The notes: generated from the letters alone by a model not told the origin. A stretch of DNA of 64,000 bases from Bacteroides intestinalis DSM 17393 (GCF_000172175.1 NZ_ABJL02000006.1:510966-574965); one strand, 5' to 3'; shown: positions 54,001 through 62,803, numbered from the stretch's first letter. Numbers and translations are program-made.

Positions 54001-55200
54001 CAAACACATGAAGCGTACGAAACAAAACCAGCTTATTTTAAGATTGTAATAGAAGATAGCGGTACGGGTATTGACGAAAAAGAAATAGAACGTATTTTCG
54101 ACCGTTTTTATCAAGTTGCCAACAGATTAAATAATTCAGGTACCGGAATCGGTCTACATTTGACCAAATCGCTAGTTGAATTACATAAAGGAACAATCCA
54201 TGCCGAAAATAATAAAGAAAAAGCCGGTTGCCGATTCATCATTCGCCTGCCATTAGGAAAAGAACACTTGAAACCGGAGGAAATAGAAGAAACTAACACT
54301 GAAGGACAGATCGCATCTGACAATAATCCGGTGTTACCCATATTCTTACCTGAAAATGAGGAAAAAGAAAGAATACGCACCAAAACCAAATATCGCATAC
54401 TGATAGCAGATGATAATGAAGAGATACGCAGATACATACGTCAGGAACTAACCCCCGACTACCACATAACTGAATGTAACAATGGACAAGAAGCTTTTGA
54501 GCAAATCATAAAGGATGCACCCGACGCCCTTATCAGTGATGTCATGATGCCGGAAATGGATGGAATGACCCTCTGCCGGAAAATAAGACAAAACATTCTT
54601 GTCAGCCACATTCCGGTCATCCTGCTGACTGCCAAAATTAATGAAGAAAGTAATCTGGAGGCTTTAGAAGGAGGAGTGGATGCCTATATCACAAAACCGT
54701 TCAATATAGACGTTCTGAAAAAAACAATCCGAAATGTCATCTACAGGCACGAACTGATAAAAAACACCTTTAACGGAAGTATGGAACAAACAGATAAGGT
54801 ACAACCGATTGAGGTTCAATCACCGGATGAAAAGCTAATAGCACGTGTAATGGCCATCATTAACAAGGAAATAGCAAACCCAAATCTCAGCGTGGAAATG
54901 ATTGCAGCAGAAGCAGGAATCAGTCGTGTACACTTATATCGCAAAATAAAAGAATTCACCAACCAATCACCACGCAACTTTATACGCAATGTCCGGTTGA
55001 AACAAGCTGCCCTCCTACTTGCACAGAAACACCATAACATCACGGAAGTGGCAGAGGCGGTAGGTTTTGCCAACACCACTCATTTTTCGACAGCGTTCAA
55101 AGAATTATTCGGTGTCTCGCCCACTATCTATATGGAACAGAGTGCCAACAACGCAAAGTCCAATATCGTGGATACCATGGAGAAAAATAAAGTGGAATGA
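51088..55200 (+). CDS. Hybrid two-component system regulator (HTCS)
   Basis: Single-chain sensor kinase and response regulator, 1370 residues, that senses a glycan fragment in the periplasm and activates polysaccharide utilisation genes. The order is a signal peptide (1-20), two_component-regulator propeller repeats (about 30-660, e.g. NLWLGFFQKGV), a Y_Y_Y domain (about 700-780), a membrane segment (788-808), HisKA with H840 in ISHEIRTP, an HATPase domain with the GTGIGL box, a receiver domain with D1151 in SDVMMPEMDG, and an AraC-type HTH (about 1265-1355). It is convergent with the SusD/SusC-like genes and probably controls them. The ligand is unknown. Confidence 0.96.
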   Translation: MNKKSIILCIFYAWMSILCYGQTGRLFTADQELSSSMINSIYQDHNGIIWIATEDGLNKYDGAKFSIYKSDKNDEHSLANNYVRCVFESSKKECFVGTLSGLQHYSADADRFTDIPLILQDGIIVEPNVAAIEELSNGDLLVGTAGQGLFKITNTHKGLVGISMEKRIPIPIVNALHEDRNGNLWISAGENGIFRIDRNQQLHCYQKGANESEYTISSICETPDKQIYIGSLGKGLLKYNPTLDLFEPIIYANHPELPVKSLLLATPDEIYIGTDGYGLKVYNIQSRTITENQLNITTFNLDKSKIHSIMKDRFGNLWLGFFQKGVLLIPAIANGFQYIGYKSVRNNIIGSNCIMSVCNDHDGTLWIGTDNDGLYKVEKNGKHTVHFPPTQETGSVPSTIMSIYEDSRQNLWIGSYMQSMAKIDKETGHCQYFKRKTDADSKEGKLRVYSFAEDKHDRLWIDTMGNGLYYIDLNTETLHRYEQEDSTYYATGNFLPGYWITSLLHSHDERLYIGTYDGLGCLDLKTMHLATAFNTNTLLPNSVIHSLYEDKEGTIWIGTSEGLKAMHPQEYKIREYTQKDGLPGDIICAITQDINGALWFSTNHGIARYNPQKGNFTPYYANDGLQGNEFSKRAVCTDNNGHILFGGINGVTYFNPAEIKDIATTPSVHLTGFYIHNQSVNSNTLSEGRRIIETSVMNAQQFNLSHKHNSFSMEFSVMEFFNPERITYMYSVNNGQWVTMQSGINRISFNDMTPGTYKFSIKAKDYTFYSEPKNFIVNISPAWYASNWAKGVYLLIALTIIYIIGAQIRHRYQVHQKLLEHIHAEEINEAKLQFFINISHEIRTPVTLILSPLQKLMSKDRNEERQKNYQTISRNAGRLLQLVNQLLDIRKLDKGQMQLKFREVEIVEFIRNLSSSFEYQANAKKISLNFHPDTEELRAWIDPENLDKAIFNVLSNAFKFTESGGEINIYLQTHEAYETKPAYFKIVIEDSGTGIDEKEIERIFDRFYQVANRLNNSGTGIGLHLTKSLVELHKGTIHAENNKEKAGCRFIIRLPLGKEHLKPEEIEETNTEGQIASDNNPVLPIFLPENEEKERIRTKTKYRILIADDNEEIRRYIRQELTPDYHITECNNGQEAFEQIIKDAPDALISDVMMPEMDGMTLCRKIRQNILVSHIPVILLTAKINEESNLEALEGGVDAYITKPFNIDVLKKTIRNVIYRHELIKNTFNGSMEQTDKVQPIEVQSPDEKLIARVMAIINKEIANPNLSVEMIAAEAGISRVHLYRKIKEFTNQSPRNFIRNVRLKQAALLLAQKHHNITEVAEAVGFANTTHFSTAFKELFGVSPTIYMEQSANNAKSNIVDTMEKNKVE

Positions 55201-55276
55201 AATAAAGCAGGCTGTCGGGTTTATCAGTATAAGCACAATAGTTTAACAGCAATAGCCTGAAAGTTTACCGGTAATA

Positions 55277-55371
55277 ATAGGTCGCTCAGTTCTATATTCT
55301 CTTTTTGAATTTTAGAAAATCCACAATTACCTTTTGATCAAAAAGTAAGAATATCAAACTAAGCGACCTAA
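55277..55371. repeat. Long inverted repeat between convergent HTCS and susD
   Basis: The left arm (55277-55309, beginning AATAGGTCGCTCAGTT) is complementary to the right arm (55338-55371, ending AACTAAGCGACCTAATT) over about 32 bp with a few mismatches. The loop is about 28 bases. It may be a bidirectional terminator or the remains of a small inverted-repeat element. The remaining bases of the 243-bp spacer show nothing else. Confidence 0.7.
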
Positions 55372-55443
55372 TTGTTAACCCCTTATAGGTCAATCTTGCA
55401 TACGTACATTAATAAATTGTCGTAAAAGTCTATACATTCCGGT

Positions 55444-57390
55444 TCAATCTCTGTATCCCGGATTCTGATAGGCCATCTTTTCTTCTTTGGTCATTTCCAT
55501 ACCGTCCAATTGTCCTTGCGGAATGGGACGAAGATAATGGAACGCTTCGATAGTACGACGGTAAGTTTTCGGGGTATGATCTCCCTTATCGTTTCCACAA
55601 ATCACATACTCATCAGCATATTCATTCCACTTTTGTGTACGAACAAGGTCGAACCAGCGATAACCCTCACCAAAGAACTCGCGTGAACGTTCATCAAGAA
55701 TATAGTCGATATCAATGGTAACCGGAGTGGCGGCAACCATTTCCGCACTATGGTCTTCCAATACTTCTGCATTAAGAGCATTACTGAATGTCCATTTACC
55801 GGCACGTGCACGAAGAACATTCACCAGTTCGCGCGCATTCTTTCCGCTCTTAGTAGTCGCACCCTCTACTGCAGCCTCAGCAGCCACCAAATAAAGTTCA
55901 GAAAACTTAGCTATATTGTAAGGACGAGTACTACCTGCATTCGGCTGGCCTGTACCTGTACCGTTATCCGTACGATACGGACCTAATTTCCACAGTCCAG
56001 GAAATATACGACGGCTGATTCCACTGGGATTCATTACCCAATCGGCGCGTCCGGGCAGAGTACCTGCGCCTAAATTACCCAAATTGGAACCATAGGCAAC
56101 GTTAGGATCCTCTTCAAGCAAGAAAGAGAAAATTGGTTCCCCTTCTTTTACCATCATTCCGTTGGCGTTTTCCACTGCATCCCAATTGGCACCATTGGTT
56201 GACCAATTTCCACGATATACTGTCGTGAAAGTTCCATCATAACGAGAGTCATTCACTTTATCAGCGAAAGTGTGAGTAAACACCCCATGAGGAGGAGCCA
56301 TACGAGTCCAAGGGCGACCATAAGCCTGCTCTGCCACACGAATGACAGGAGCCACAGTGACACCGTTCACTTTAGATTGCGCATCCGTATAATTCCAGTT
56401 CATCATCCATCCGGCAAAGTTATCGGGAGCGCCACCACCACCGTATGACAAGCTACCACCATTATAATATTCATCTTCTTGAGTATGGTCAGCATAAAGC
56501 AAGATTTCCTTATTGCGATCATTAACTCCTGCATTCACTTTCCAGAAACTTTCTTCCAAACCGAACGGACCAGGATTCTCTATGGCTTCTACAGCGATAT
56601 TATAAGCTTGCTGGAAATACCAAGCCGCATCATGTCCATCAGGATCGGTCCTCTGACATTCCGGATAAGTAGGAATATTGTTCGGATTCTTCAACCACCA
56701 TGCATAAGTCAGATAAGCTTTTGACAAATAAAGACGAGCCACTGTTTTAGTCAAACCACCCGTCATACGAGGATTGTCCGGCAAATTCTGAACAGCTGTA
56801 ACCAAATCAGGGAAAACGACTTTAGTATAAACTTCCGGTACCGTATTACGCACGGACGTGCGTGACGGAGTAATGTTGAAAGCCAACTCACCAGAGCCCA
56901 AGTCCAAGGGTACACCACCGAAAGTCTGAGCCAGCAGGAAATAGTACATGGCACGGAAGAAACGCGCTTCGGATATCAAAGATTCTGATATACCCACTTC
57001 TCCGCCATTAGCAATCACACCGTTGCAAGTATTGATATTAGTAAATGCCATACCCCATAATGCATCCGCACGGCAAGTAGAAGAGGTCAGGTTTCCTACT
57101 CCCGAAAGATCGGCATCCTTAAAGTTGCCGTCGGCGCTTTGTCCGTAAGTAGCCTCGTCCGTACCCGTAAGACAGGAATTGTAGTAATAAGCCTGTCCGT
57201 AGATGTCGCGCAAATAAGAATACATGGAAGTAATACCGCCTTCCACACCTTTTTCCGTTTTAAAGAAAGTTGGATCATAGCTGCTACGGGGTTGTTCGTC
57301 TAGGATATCGGAACAAGAAGTTGCCAAAAGCAGACCCAAAGCAGCGGTTCCAAGAACTCTTATAGGAGAATATATCGATTTCATCTTCAT
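55444..57390 (-). CDS. SusD-like surface glycan-binding lipoprotein
   Basis: 648 residues, at the long end for SusD. The lipobox LATSC places the lipidated Cys at residue 26, followed by SDILDEQP, the typical SusD start. The RagB/SusD blocks FRAMYYFLLAQTFGGVPL and DERSREFFGEGYRWFDLVR are present, and the C-terminus GMEMTKEEKMAYQNPGY is also typical. The gene starts 6 bp after the upstream susC-like stop. No enzyme gene follows; the next gene is the convergent HTCS. Confidence 0.95.
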   Translation of the reverse strand: MKMKSIYSPIRVLGTAALGLLLATSCSDILDEQPRSSYDPTFFKTEKGVEGGITSMYSYLRDIYGQAYYYNSCLTGTDEATYGQSADGNFKDADLSGVGNLTSSTCRADALWGMAFTNINTCNGVIANGGEVGISESLISEARFFRAMYYFLLAQTFGGVPLDLGSGELAFNITPSRTSVRNTVPEVYTKVVFPDLVTAVQNLPDNPRMTGGLTKTVARLYLSKAYLTYAWWLKNPNNIPTYPECQRTDPDGHDAAWYFQQAYNIAVEAIENPGPFGLEESFWKVNAGVNDRNKEILLYADHTQEDEYYNGGSLSYGGGGAPDNFAGWMMNWNYTDAQSKVNGVTVAPVIRVAEQAYGRPWTRMAPPHGVFTHTFADKVNDSRYDGTFTTVYRGNWSTNGANWDAVENANGMMVKEGEPIFSFLLEEDPNVAYGSNLGNLGAGTLPGRADWVMNPSGISRRIFPGLWKLGPYRTDNGTGTGQPNAGSTRPYNIAKFSELYLVAAEAAVEGATTKSGKNARELVNVLRARAGKWTFSNALNAEVLEDHSAEMVAATPVTIDIDYILDERSREFFGEGYRWFDLVRTQKWNEYADEYVICGNDKGDHTPKTYRRTIEAFHYLRPIPQGQLDGMEMTKEEKMAYQNPGYRD

Positions 57391-57396
57391 AATACT

Positions 57397-60300
57397 TTAG
57401 AATGTCAAGTTAATACCAAATAAATAGTTACGCGTAGAGGGTGAGTTCGTACCTACTGTCAGGAAACGTCTCTGAAAACCTACCACTGCTACATTCTCAT
57501 CACCATAGGAGTTTGTCTCCGGATCAAGCCCGGTTTCCTTATGGAACGGAGAACAGATTACAAACGGGTTCTGGATCGTTACGTATGCACGCAATCCTTG
57601 TACTCCCAGTTGTTTCAGCCAACGTTGGTTGTCCATGTTGTAGCCCAATGTAATGGTGCGTACTTTCCAATATGAAGCGTCAAAATATCCCAACGTAGAA
57701 CCATACTTCGGATTATCACCACTTTGAATGCCACCCGGTTTCGGATATTTAGCATTGGTATTCTCTTCTGTCCAGTAGTCTACATCTACCTGTCCACGAC
57801 GGCCGCTCAACATATTCAGATAACCGCTGGAATGGTGAAGCGTACTCAACAACTTACCGCCACACTTGAACGCAGTAATCACATTCAGGTCAAAATTCTT
57901 ATAAGCCACACGCGTACTAAAACCTCCCTGGAATTTAGACTCCAAACTCATGATCTGACGATCTTCCGGTCCGATAGCACGTACAGGAGTACCGTCCGCA
58001 TTGTAATCGCCGGTATATTTCACCTTGATCATACCTACATTACCACCCGGTTCAAGAATATCGAGATAAGGATCTCCTTCTTGCCACAAGCCGACATATT
58101 CATAATCAAAAATAGCGTCAATAGGATAGCCTACAAACCAGCCATTGCCTTCATCACGGTCTTTCTTTGATGCCAACTCAACCAGTTTATTGCGGTTGGC
58201 AGAAAGATTCAGACTGGCATCCCATGTCCATCCGTTATGATTGTCAAGAATCGTACCGTTCAATGTCAACTCAAAGCCCTTATTCTCGGTTTTACCCACA
58301 TTGGCCATGTAGCTACCTACACCTGATGTAGAAGGTAAGTTCACGTTCTGCAACAAATCATGTGTCTTCTGGATGTAGTATTCGAAAGTACCGGACAAGC
58401 GACCATTGAACAAAGTGAAATCCAAACCTACGTTCCATGTGGAAGAATATTCCCAGCCCAACATCGCATTGGGCATTTCTGATACGTAGTATCCCGTAGC
58501 AAAATTAGTAGGTCCGAAGTTATAAGGACGCGTATTCAGTCTACCCAATGTCTTATAAGGATCTACAGCCTGATTGGAAGTCTCACCATAACCTACACGC
58601 AATTTCAATATATCCAGCCACTCTATACCATCCATAAAGGCTTCGTTACGGATATTCCAACCGGCAGATACAGCCGGATAAGTATGCCATTGATGACCTT
58701 TTGCCAAACGTGAAGAAGCATCCGAACGAACCGTTGCCATCAACATATAACGATTATCATAAGTGTACATCGCACGCCCCATCCATGACATCAAACCTGT
58801 CTTTTGATAATTCCAGTTACTCGGATTTACAGTAATAGTACCTTCAGCACGACCAATATTGTAGTACTGGAAATACTCTGCCGGAATATCCCGACCTGCC
58901 ACATGAGAACGCGTATAAACAGTTTGTTCGGCTGAATACATTCCAATGATGTTGAATTGGTGTTTTCCGATAGTGCGGTCGTAAGTCAGCAAGTTTTCAA
59001 CCGCCCAGTTCGTTGTTTCCGAATGTGCCAATGCTGCAGTAGAGGGAGCATCGGGCGCCGTATTGTTAATGCCGTAACCGGTAAACTCACCCTGCTTAGT
59101 GGAACGATAGTTTAAACCAAGGTTCATACGATACTTCAATCCTTTTATCCATGGACATTGAACTTCCGCAAAAAGGTTGTTATAAGTACCGAATCCTTTA
59201 CTTTCGTTCAACCATTTCTCTTCCAAATTCTCTACAACATCGCGAGTCATCACGAATGCCTCATCCTGACTGTTATATTTTACAGTACGCTTCAAAGTAC
59301 CGTCTTCGTTATACGGATTGGCTATAGGAGAAACAGACAATACGCCATACAGACCGATGTTGTTGCCTTTAGTCACATTGTAATTGCTGTTTGTGGTAAG
59401 GCCAAAACGGAAGTATTTACCTACACCTTGATCAAACGAACCACGCAATGAATAACGGGTATAATTCTGTGTAGGAATCACACCTTGATCTTTGTAGTAT
59501 GCACCACCAAAACTGTAGTTTCCACCTTGCGTACCACCTGAAATATTAACATCATGGCTGGTAACAAAACCATTACGGTACATCAGATCCTGCCAATCGG
59601 TATTGACATCATCCGATTCATCCATAGAATTCTCAAATTTACCTGCATATTTACGCATTTCAGCAAACTTTTCACCGTTCATCATAGGATATTTGGAGAA
59701 TACCTTTTTCAAACCTACATAACCATTATATGATACTTTGGCAGGAGCACCAGTCACACCTTTATGAGTTGTAATAAGGATAACACCATTGGCACCGCGC
59801 GAACCATAAATAGCCGTTGAAGAAGCATCTTTTAAAATATCCATACTCTTGATGTCGCTGGGATTGATATCGGTAAGGCTACCCATAAACGGTATTCCAT
59901 CCAACACAATCAACGGGTCGTTAGTAGCACTCAAAGAACGTGTACCACGAATACGTATCTGCATAGTGGCACCCGGACGAGAAGATGTCTGTGACATATC
60001 CACGCCGGCAATACGGTTTTGCAGAGCATAAGATACATCAGCGGCAGGTACTTCACGCAATTTGTCGCCGCCTACAGATGCAATAGATCCCGTTACATCC
60101 GACTTGCGTGCCGTACCATAACCGATTACAACAACTTCTTCCAATGCTTTGGAGTCTTCTTTCAGTATAACCTTAAGTTCGGTTTCATTTTCTACCGGAA
60201 TTTCCTGCGTCACATATCCTATATAAGAAATTACGAGCGTAGCTCCTTTCTGCACTGAAAGCGAGAATTTACCATCCAAATCAGTAATCACTCCGTTTGT

Positions 60301-60459
60301 AGTACCTTTTTCAGTCACATTAGCTCCGATAATCGATTCACTCGCATTATCATTTACCACACCTTGCACCCGGATACTTTGTGCAAAACCCCACGAGGGT
60401 ATTACACTAAGTAAGAACAATAGTACCAAAGGTTTAAAATAAGAATTAGTGTTTTTCAT
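57397..60459 (-). CDS. SusC-like TonB-dependent outer-membrane receptor
   Basis: Importer partner of the adjacent SusD-like protein. 1020 residues from the ATG at 60459; an upstream in-frame Met would add 18 residues that do not resemble a signal peptide. The signal peptide ends at GFAQ (near residue 27). A carboxypeptidase-regulatory-like domain (about 29-105) is followed by EEVVVIGYGTARKSDVTGSI, the plug and the barrel, ending NYLFGINLTF. No STN domain is present. It is divergent from the STN/sigma/FecR group across 450 bp. Confidence 0.95.
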   Translation of the reverse strand: MKNTNSYFKPLVLLFLLSVIPSWGFAQSIRVQGVVNDNASESIIGANVTEKGTTNGVITDLDGKFSLSVQKGATLVISYIGYVTQEIPVENETELKVILKEDSKALEEVVVIGYGTARKSDVTGSIASVGGDKLREVPAADVSYALQNRIAGVDMSQTSSRPGATMQIRIRGTRSLSATNDPLIVLDGIPFMGSLTDINPSDIKSMDILKDASSTAIYGSRGANGVILITTHKGVTGAPAKVSYNGYVGLKKVFSKYPMMNGEKFAEMRKYAGKFENSMDESDDVNTDWQDLMYRNGFVTSHDVNISGGTQGGNYSFGGAYYKDQGVIPTQNYTRYSLRGSFDQGVGKYFRFGLTTNSNYNVTKGNNIGLYGVLSVSPIANPYNEDGTLKRTVKYNSQDEAFVMTRDVVENLEEKWLNESKGFGTYNNLFAEVQCPWIKGLKYRMNLGLNYRSTKQGEFTGYGINNTAPDAPSTAALAHSETTNWAVENLLTYDRTIGKHQFNIIGMYSAEQTVYTRSHVAGRDIPAEYFQYYNIGRAEGTITVNPSNWNYQKTGLMSWMGRAMYTYDNRYMLMATVRSDASSRLAKGHQWHTYPAVSAGWNIRNEAFMDGIEWLDILKLRVGYGETSNQAVDPYKTLGRLNTRPYNFGPTNFATGYYVSEMPNAMLGWEYSSTWNVGLDFTLFNGRLSGTFEYYIQKTHDLLQNVNLPSTSGVGSYMANVGKTENKGFELTLNGTILDNHNGWTWDASLNLSANRNKLVELASKKDRDEGNGWFVGYPIDAIFDYEYVGLWQEGDPYLDILEPGGNVGMIKVKYTGDYNADGTPVRAIGPEDRQIMSLESKFQGGFSTRVAYKNFDLNVITAFKCGGKLLSTLHHSSGYLNMLSGRRGQVDVDYWTEENTNAKYPKPGGIQSGDNPKYGSTLGYFDASYWKVRTITLGYNMDNQRWLKQLGVQGLRAYVTIQNPFVICSPFHKETGLDPETNSYGDENVAVVGFQRRFLTVGTNSPSTRNYLFGINLTF

Positions 60460-60612
60460 AAAAACATTTTTTTGATTTAAATTACCATTAATTAAAAATA
60501 CAAGTTCACGCATTAAGATTCGTCTTTTATGTCTTCATATACATCAATTTATAGGTTAAACATATTTTACTACTCACAACATAGTTTTTTGCATTAAAAA
60601 ACTTCTCGAAGG

Positions 60613-60620
60613 CAAAACTA
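60613..60620 (-). promoter_or_regulatory. -7 box upstream of the minus-strand susC
   Basis: On the minus strand TAGTTTTG is an exact -7 box. It gives a leader of about 147 bases before the susC ATG. Confidence 0.45.
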
Positions 60621-60672
60621 TATAATAAAAAACAAATGCAAGAAAACAAATAATACACATATTTTCCTCCAC

Positions 60673-60698
60673 GTAACATAGTACCAGTAATATGTTAC
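60673..60698. repeat. Perfect dyad in the susC/STN divergent region
   Basis: GTAACATA (60673-60680) and TATGTTAC (60691-60698) are exact inverted repeats 10 bp apart. Nearby in the 450-bp spacer are a direct repeat ACTCrCAACATrG (about 60571 and 60718) and GCTCAAT twice (60806, 60817) with its inverse ATTGAGC (60859). No gene is seen in 60460-60909. Confidence 0.55.
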
Positions 60699-60909
60699 AT
60701 AATCGTTAATATAGGTTACTCGCAACATGGAAAGTCAGTATTAGCCAGTCATTTAATAGCTATTTTCCCAATTTATCCATCAAAATCCGCCATAATCTTC
60801 CGTTTGCTCAATGACGGCTCAATAATTACACTAAATTTACAGTCGAAAACCGTACCCGATTGAGCACCCATGTTGTAGTATAAGTAAAATCAATAAAAAC
60901 AAAGGAATA

Positions 60910-61240
60910 ATGAAACGCACAGATTTTACTTTTAGAAAGGCATGGATGATATACACAGTATATTTTTTTACTCTTTACCCCAACCGCAAATGCACAGCAA
61001 ACAGCCAGCCTGGTCAGCCTGGAACTAAAAAACGAAAAGCTGTCTGCCGCACTGAAACAGATAGAGAAGATGGCCGGCAAGAATATCCTTTTTGCCTATG
61101 AAGAGACGGAGAATTATCACGTAACAGCAAGTATCCGTAAACAGACGCAAGGCGAAGCCATCCGCACAGTACTGAAAGGAATACCCCAAAGGATGATTCT
61201 GTTTACCTCAAATGATAACTCCGTTTACACGCCGAAGTAA
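60910..61240 (+). pseudogene. Detached STN-domain protein gene, frameshifted
   Basis: The ATG at 60910 opens a signal peptide (MKRTDFTFRKAWMIYTVYF), but a run of seven T (60963-60969) shifts the frame. With six T it would continue LLFTPTANAQQ, a normal signal-peptide end. The next block, VSLELKNEKLSAALKQIE, begins an STN (secretin/TonB short N-terminal) domain that runs to the stop at 61238-61240. About 110 residues in total, with no plug or barrel. STN domains normally sit on TonB receptors and signal to FecR anti-sigma factors; here the domain stands alone next to an ECF sigma/FecR pair. The shift may be a true mutation, slippage or a sequencing error. Confidence 0.7.
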
Positions 61241-61302
61241 AGGTCGTTACATACCGAGGTAAAGAGCGTTACAATAAGGGGTAAAGGTCGTTACATACGG
61301 CG
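61237..61302 (+). repeat. Three tandem 22-bp palindromic repeats before the ECF sigma gene
   Basis: Units begin at 61237, 61259 and 61281, with GTAAAGGTCGTTACATAC exact in units 1 and 3. The ends GTAA...TTAC are a dyad. A weaker copy (about 12 of 22 bases) precedes at 61215, and GTAA recurs at 61303. The stop codon of the STN frame lies in unit 1, and the array ends 9 bp before the sigma factor start. Confidence 0.85.
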
Positions 61303-61310
61303 GTAATATC

Positions 61311-61829
61311 TTGTTTCATAAAAAAGACACAAAAAGAGAAGTTTTCGGACAGATGTTCACGGAGCTATATCCCCGTCTGGTGCGCTACGCCACCCAACTA
61401 TTGGGCGACGGAGAAGAAGCCCGTGATATTGTGGGTAGTGTGATGGAGCAGGCGTGGAAACAATTCGAAAAGCTGGAACCGGAAAACCGGGGAGCCTGGC
61501 TTTACACTGCCGCACGTAATGCCTGCCTTAACCGTCTGAAGCATCTGCAAGTAGAAGCCACCAACCTGGAAGCGCTACGCGAAGCCACCCGCATGGATGT
61601 AGCGACCGACTACCGGGAACATGAGCGACTACTGCAACAGGCGGAAAGCATCGCCCGCAACCTACCGGAACCAACCTGCACGGTATTGCGGCTCTGTTAT
61701 TATGAACATAAAACCTATCGGGAAGTAGCCGAACAGCTTGGCATCAGTCCCGACACCGTAAAGAAACATATATCCAAAGCTTTGCGTACCTTGCGCGAAG
61801 CAATGACCCTGAAAGGAGGAAACCGATGA
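61311..61829 (+). CDS. ECF sigma factor (FecI/RpoE-like)
   Basis: 172-residue sigma-70 factor of the extracytoplasmic function group. Region 2 spans about 10-75 (FTELYPRLVRYATQLLGD, EEARDIVGSVMEQAWK). Region 4 spans about 110-165 (LPEPTCTVLRLCYYEHKTY, VAEQLGISPDTVKKHISKAL). The frame has no ATG before residue 15, and starting there (61353) would cut region 2.1. The TTG at 61311 is therefore the likely start. It overlaps the FecR gene by four bases (ATGA), the usual sign of a sigma/anti-sigma pair. Confidence 0.92.
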   Translation: MFHKKDTKREVFGQMFTELYPRLVRYATQLLGDGEEARDIVGSVMEQAWKQFEKLEPENRGAWLYTAARNACLNRLKHLQVEATNLEALREATRMDVATDYREHERLLQQAESIARNLPEPTCTVLRLCYYEHKTYREVAEQLGISPDTVKKHISKALRTLREAMTLKGGNR

Positions 61830-62767
61830 TGGAAGAGAGAAAAGAAAATAATTTCAAGATGGATACTGAAGACCTCAGATTACTGAATGCCTTCGGAGAA
61901 TCGCTCGGAGACTTGCCTTCGGAAGAAGAAACCCGCGCGGCATGGAATGCTTTTGCCTCCCGGCAAGACGCCCGAAAGCGCAGACGCATCATACAGATGT
62001 GGACTTCCGGCATTGCAGCTTCCATCGTAGTGCTGGCAGTGCTTATCGTGCCCCGCATCACCGGCGAAGATACGATTCAAAATATTGAAATCTTTGCGGC
62101 CCTGGATGTCCCCGAAGCAATCATCACCTCGGAGAGCAATGGTAGGATTACTCTTTCAACTCCCCCAGCCACTACCACGCAAATCACTCTGGACGATGGC
62201 ACACAGGTTACACTCAGTGCCAATTCCCGCCTGGAATATCCTAAACTGTTCCCCACAGAGGGCACCCGTGAAGTCCATCTGACAGGAGAAGCACGCTTCG
62301 AAGTGGCAAAGGATGCCGAACGCCCTTTCATCGTCTCATCCGGCAAGATGCAGACACAAGTATTGGGCACGGTATTCGACGTAAATGCCTATCCGGGAAA
62401 AGTAGCGGCAGTTACTTTATTTCAGGGGCGCGTCCGCATCAGCGACAAAAAACAAACACGGCAGAAAGACATATTGCCCGGACAGCAAGCTATATTGTCT
62501 GAAGATAATGGTTTCACCATAGCCGAAGCACAACTCACCGCAACGGAAGGATGGACCAAAGGAGAGTTCAGCTTCGATGATGCCGAACTGGCGGAGATTA
62601 TGAAGTCTGTCGGCACATGGTATAATGCCAGTATCATCTTTCATTCGCCCGACTTGCTGAAACAACGCATTCATTTCCGCTTCCCGCGAACAACTTCCTT
62701 GGAAGAAGTAGTGCAAGCACTTAATGATCTGGGAATAGCCAAACTGGAACAAAAAAGGGAAAAGTAA
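61826..62767 (+). CDS. FecR-family anti-sigma factor
   Basis: 313 residues. A cytoplasmic N-terminal part (1-57) would bind the sigma factor. One membrane segment (58-77) is followed by a periplasmic FecR domain (about 100-210, with TTQITLDDGTQVTLSANSRL) and a C-terminal DUF4974 domain (about 245-312), which usually receives the STN signal. It is translationally coupled to the upstream ECF sigma gene. No receptor gene follows, because an IS element begins about 37 bp after the stop. Confidence 0.92.
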   Translation: MMEERKENNFKMDTEDLRLLNAFGESLGDLPSEEETRAAWNAFASRQDARKRRRIIQMWTSGIAASIVVLAVLIVPRITGEDTIQNIEIFAALDVPEAIITSESNGRITLSTPPATTTQITLDDGTQVTLSANSRLEYPKLFPTEGTREVHLTGEARFEVAKDAERPFIVSSGKMQTQVLGTVFDVNAYPGKVAAVTLFQGRVRISDKKQTRQKDILPGQQAILSEDNGFTIAEAQLTATEGWTKGEFSFDDAELAEIMKSVGTWYNASIIFHSPDLLKQRIHFRFPRTTSLEEVVQALNDLGIAKLEQKREK

Positions 62768-62803
62768 TCATCAGCGATTATTCTCCCAAACATTGATATA
62801 CAG

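Noticed and set aside
60910..61101. Intact 63-residue protein from the ATG at 60910
   Set aside because: After the signal peptide the frame loses all similarity, while a one-base shift restores a clear STN domain. It is better described as a frameshifted gene.
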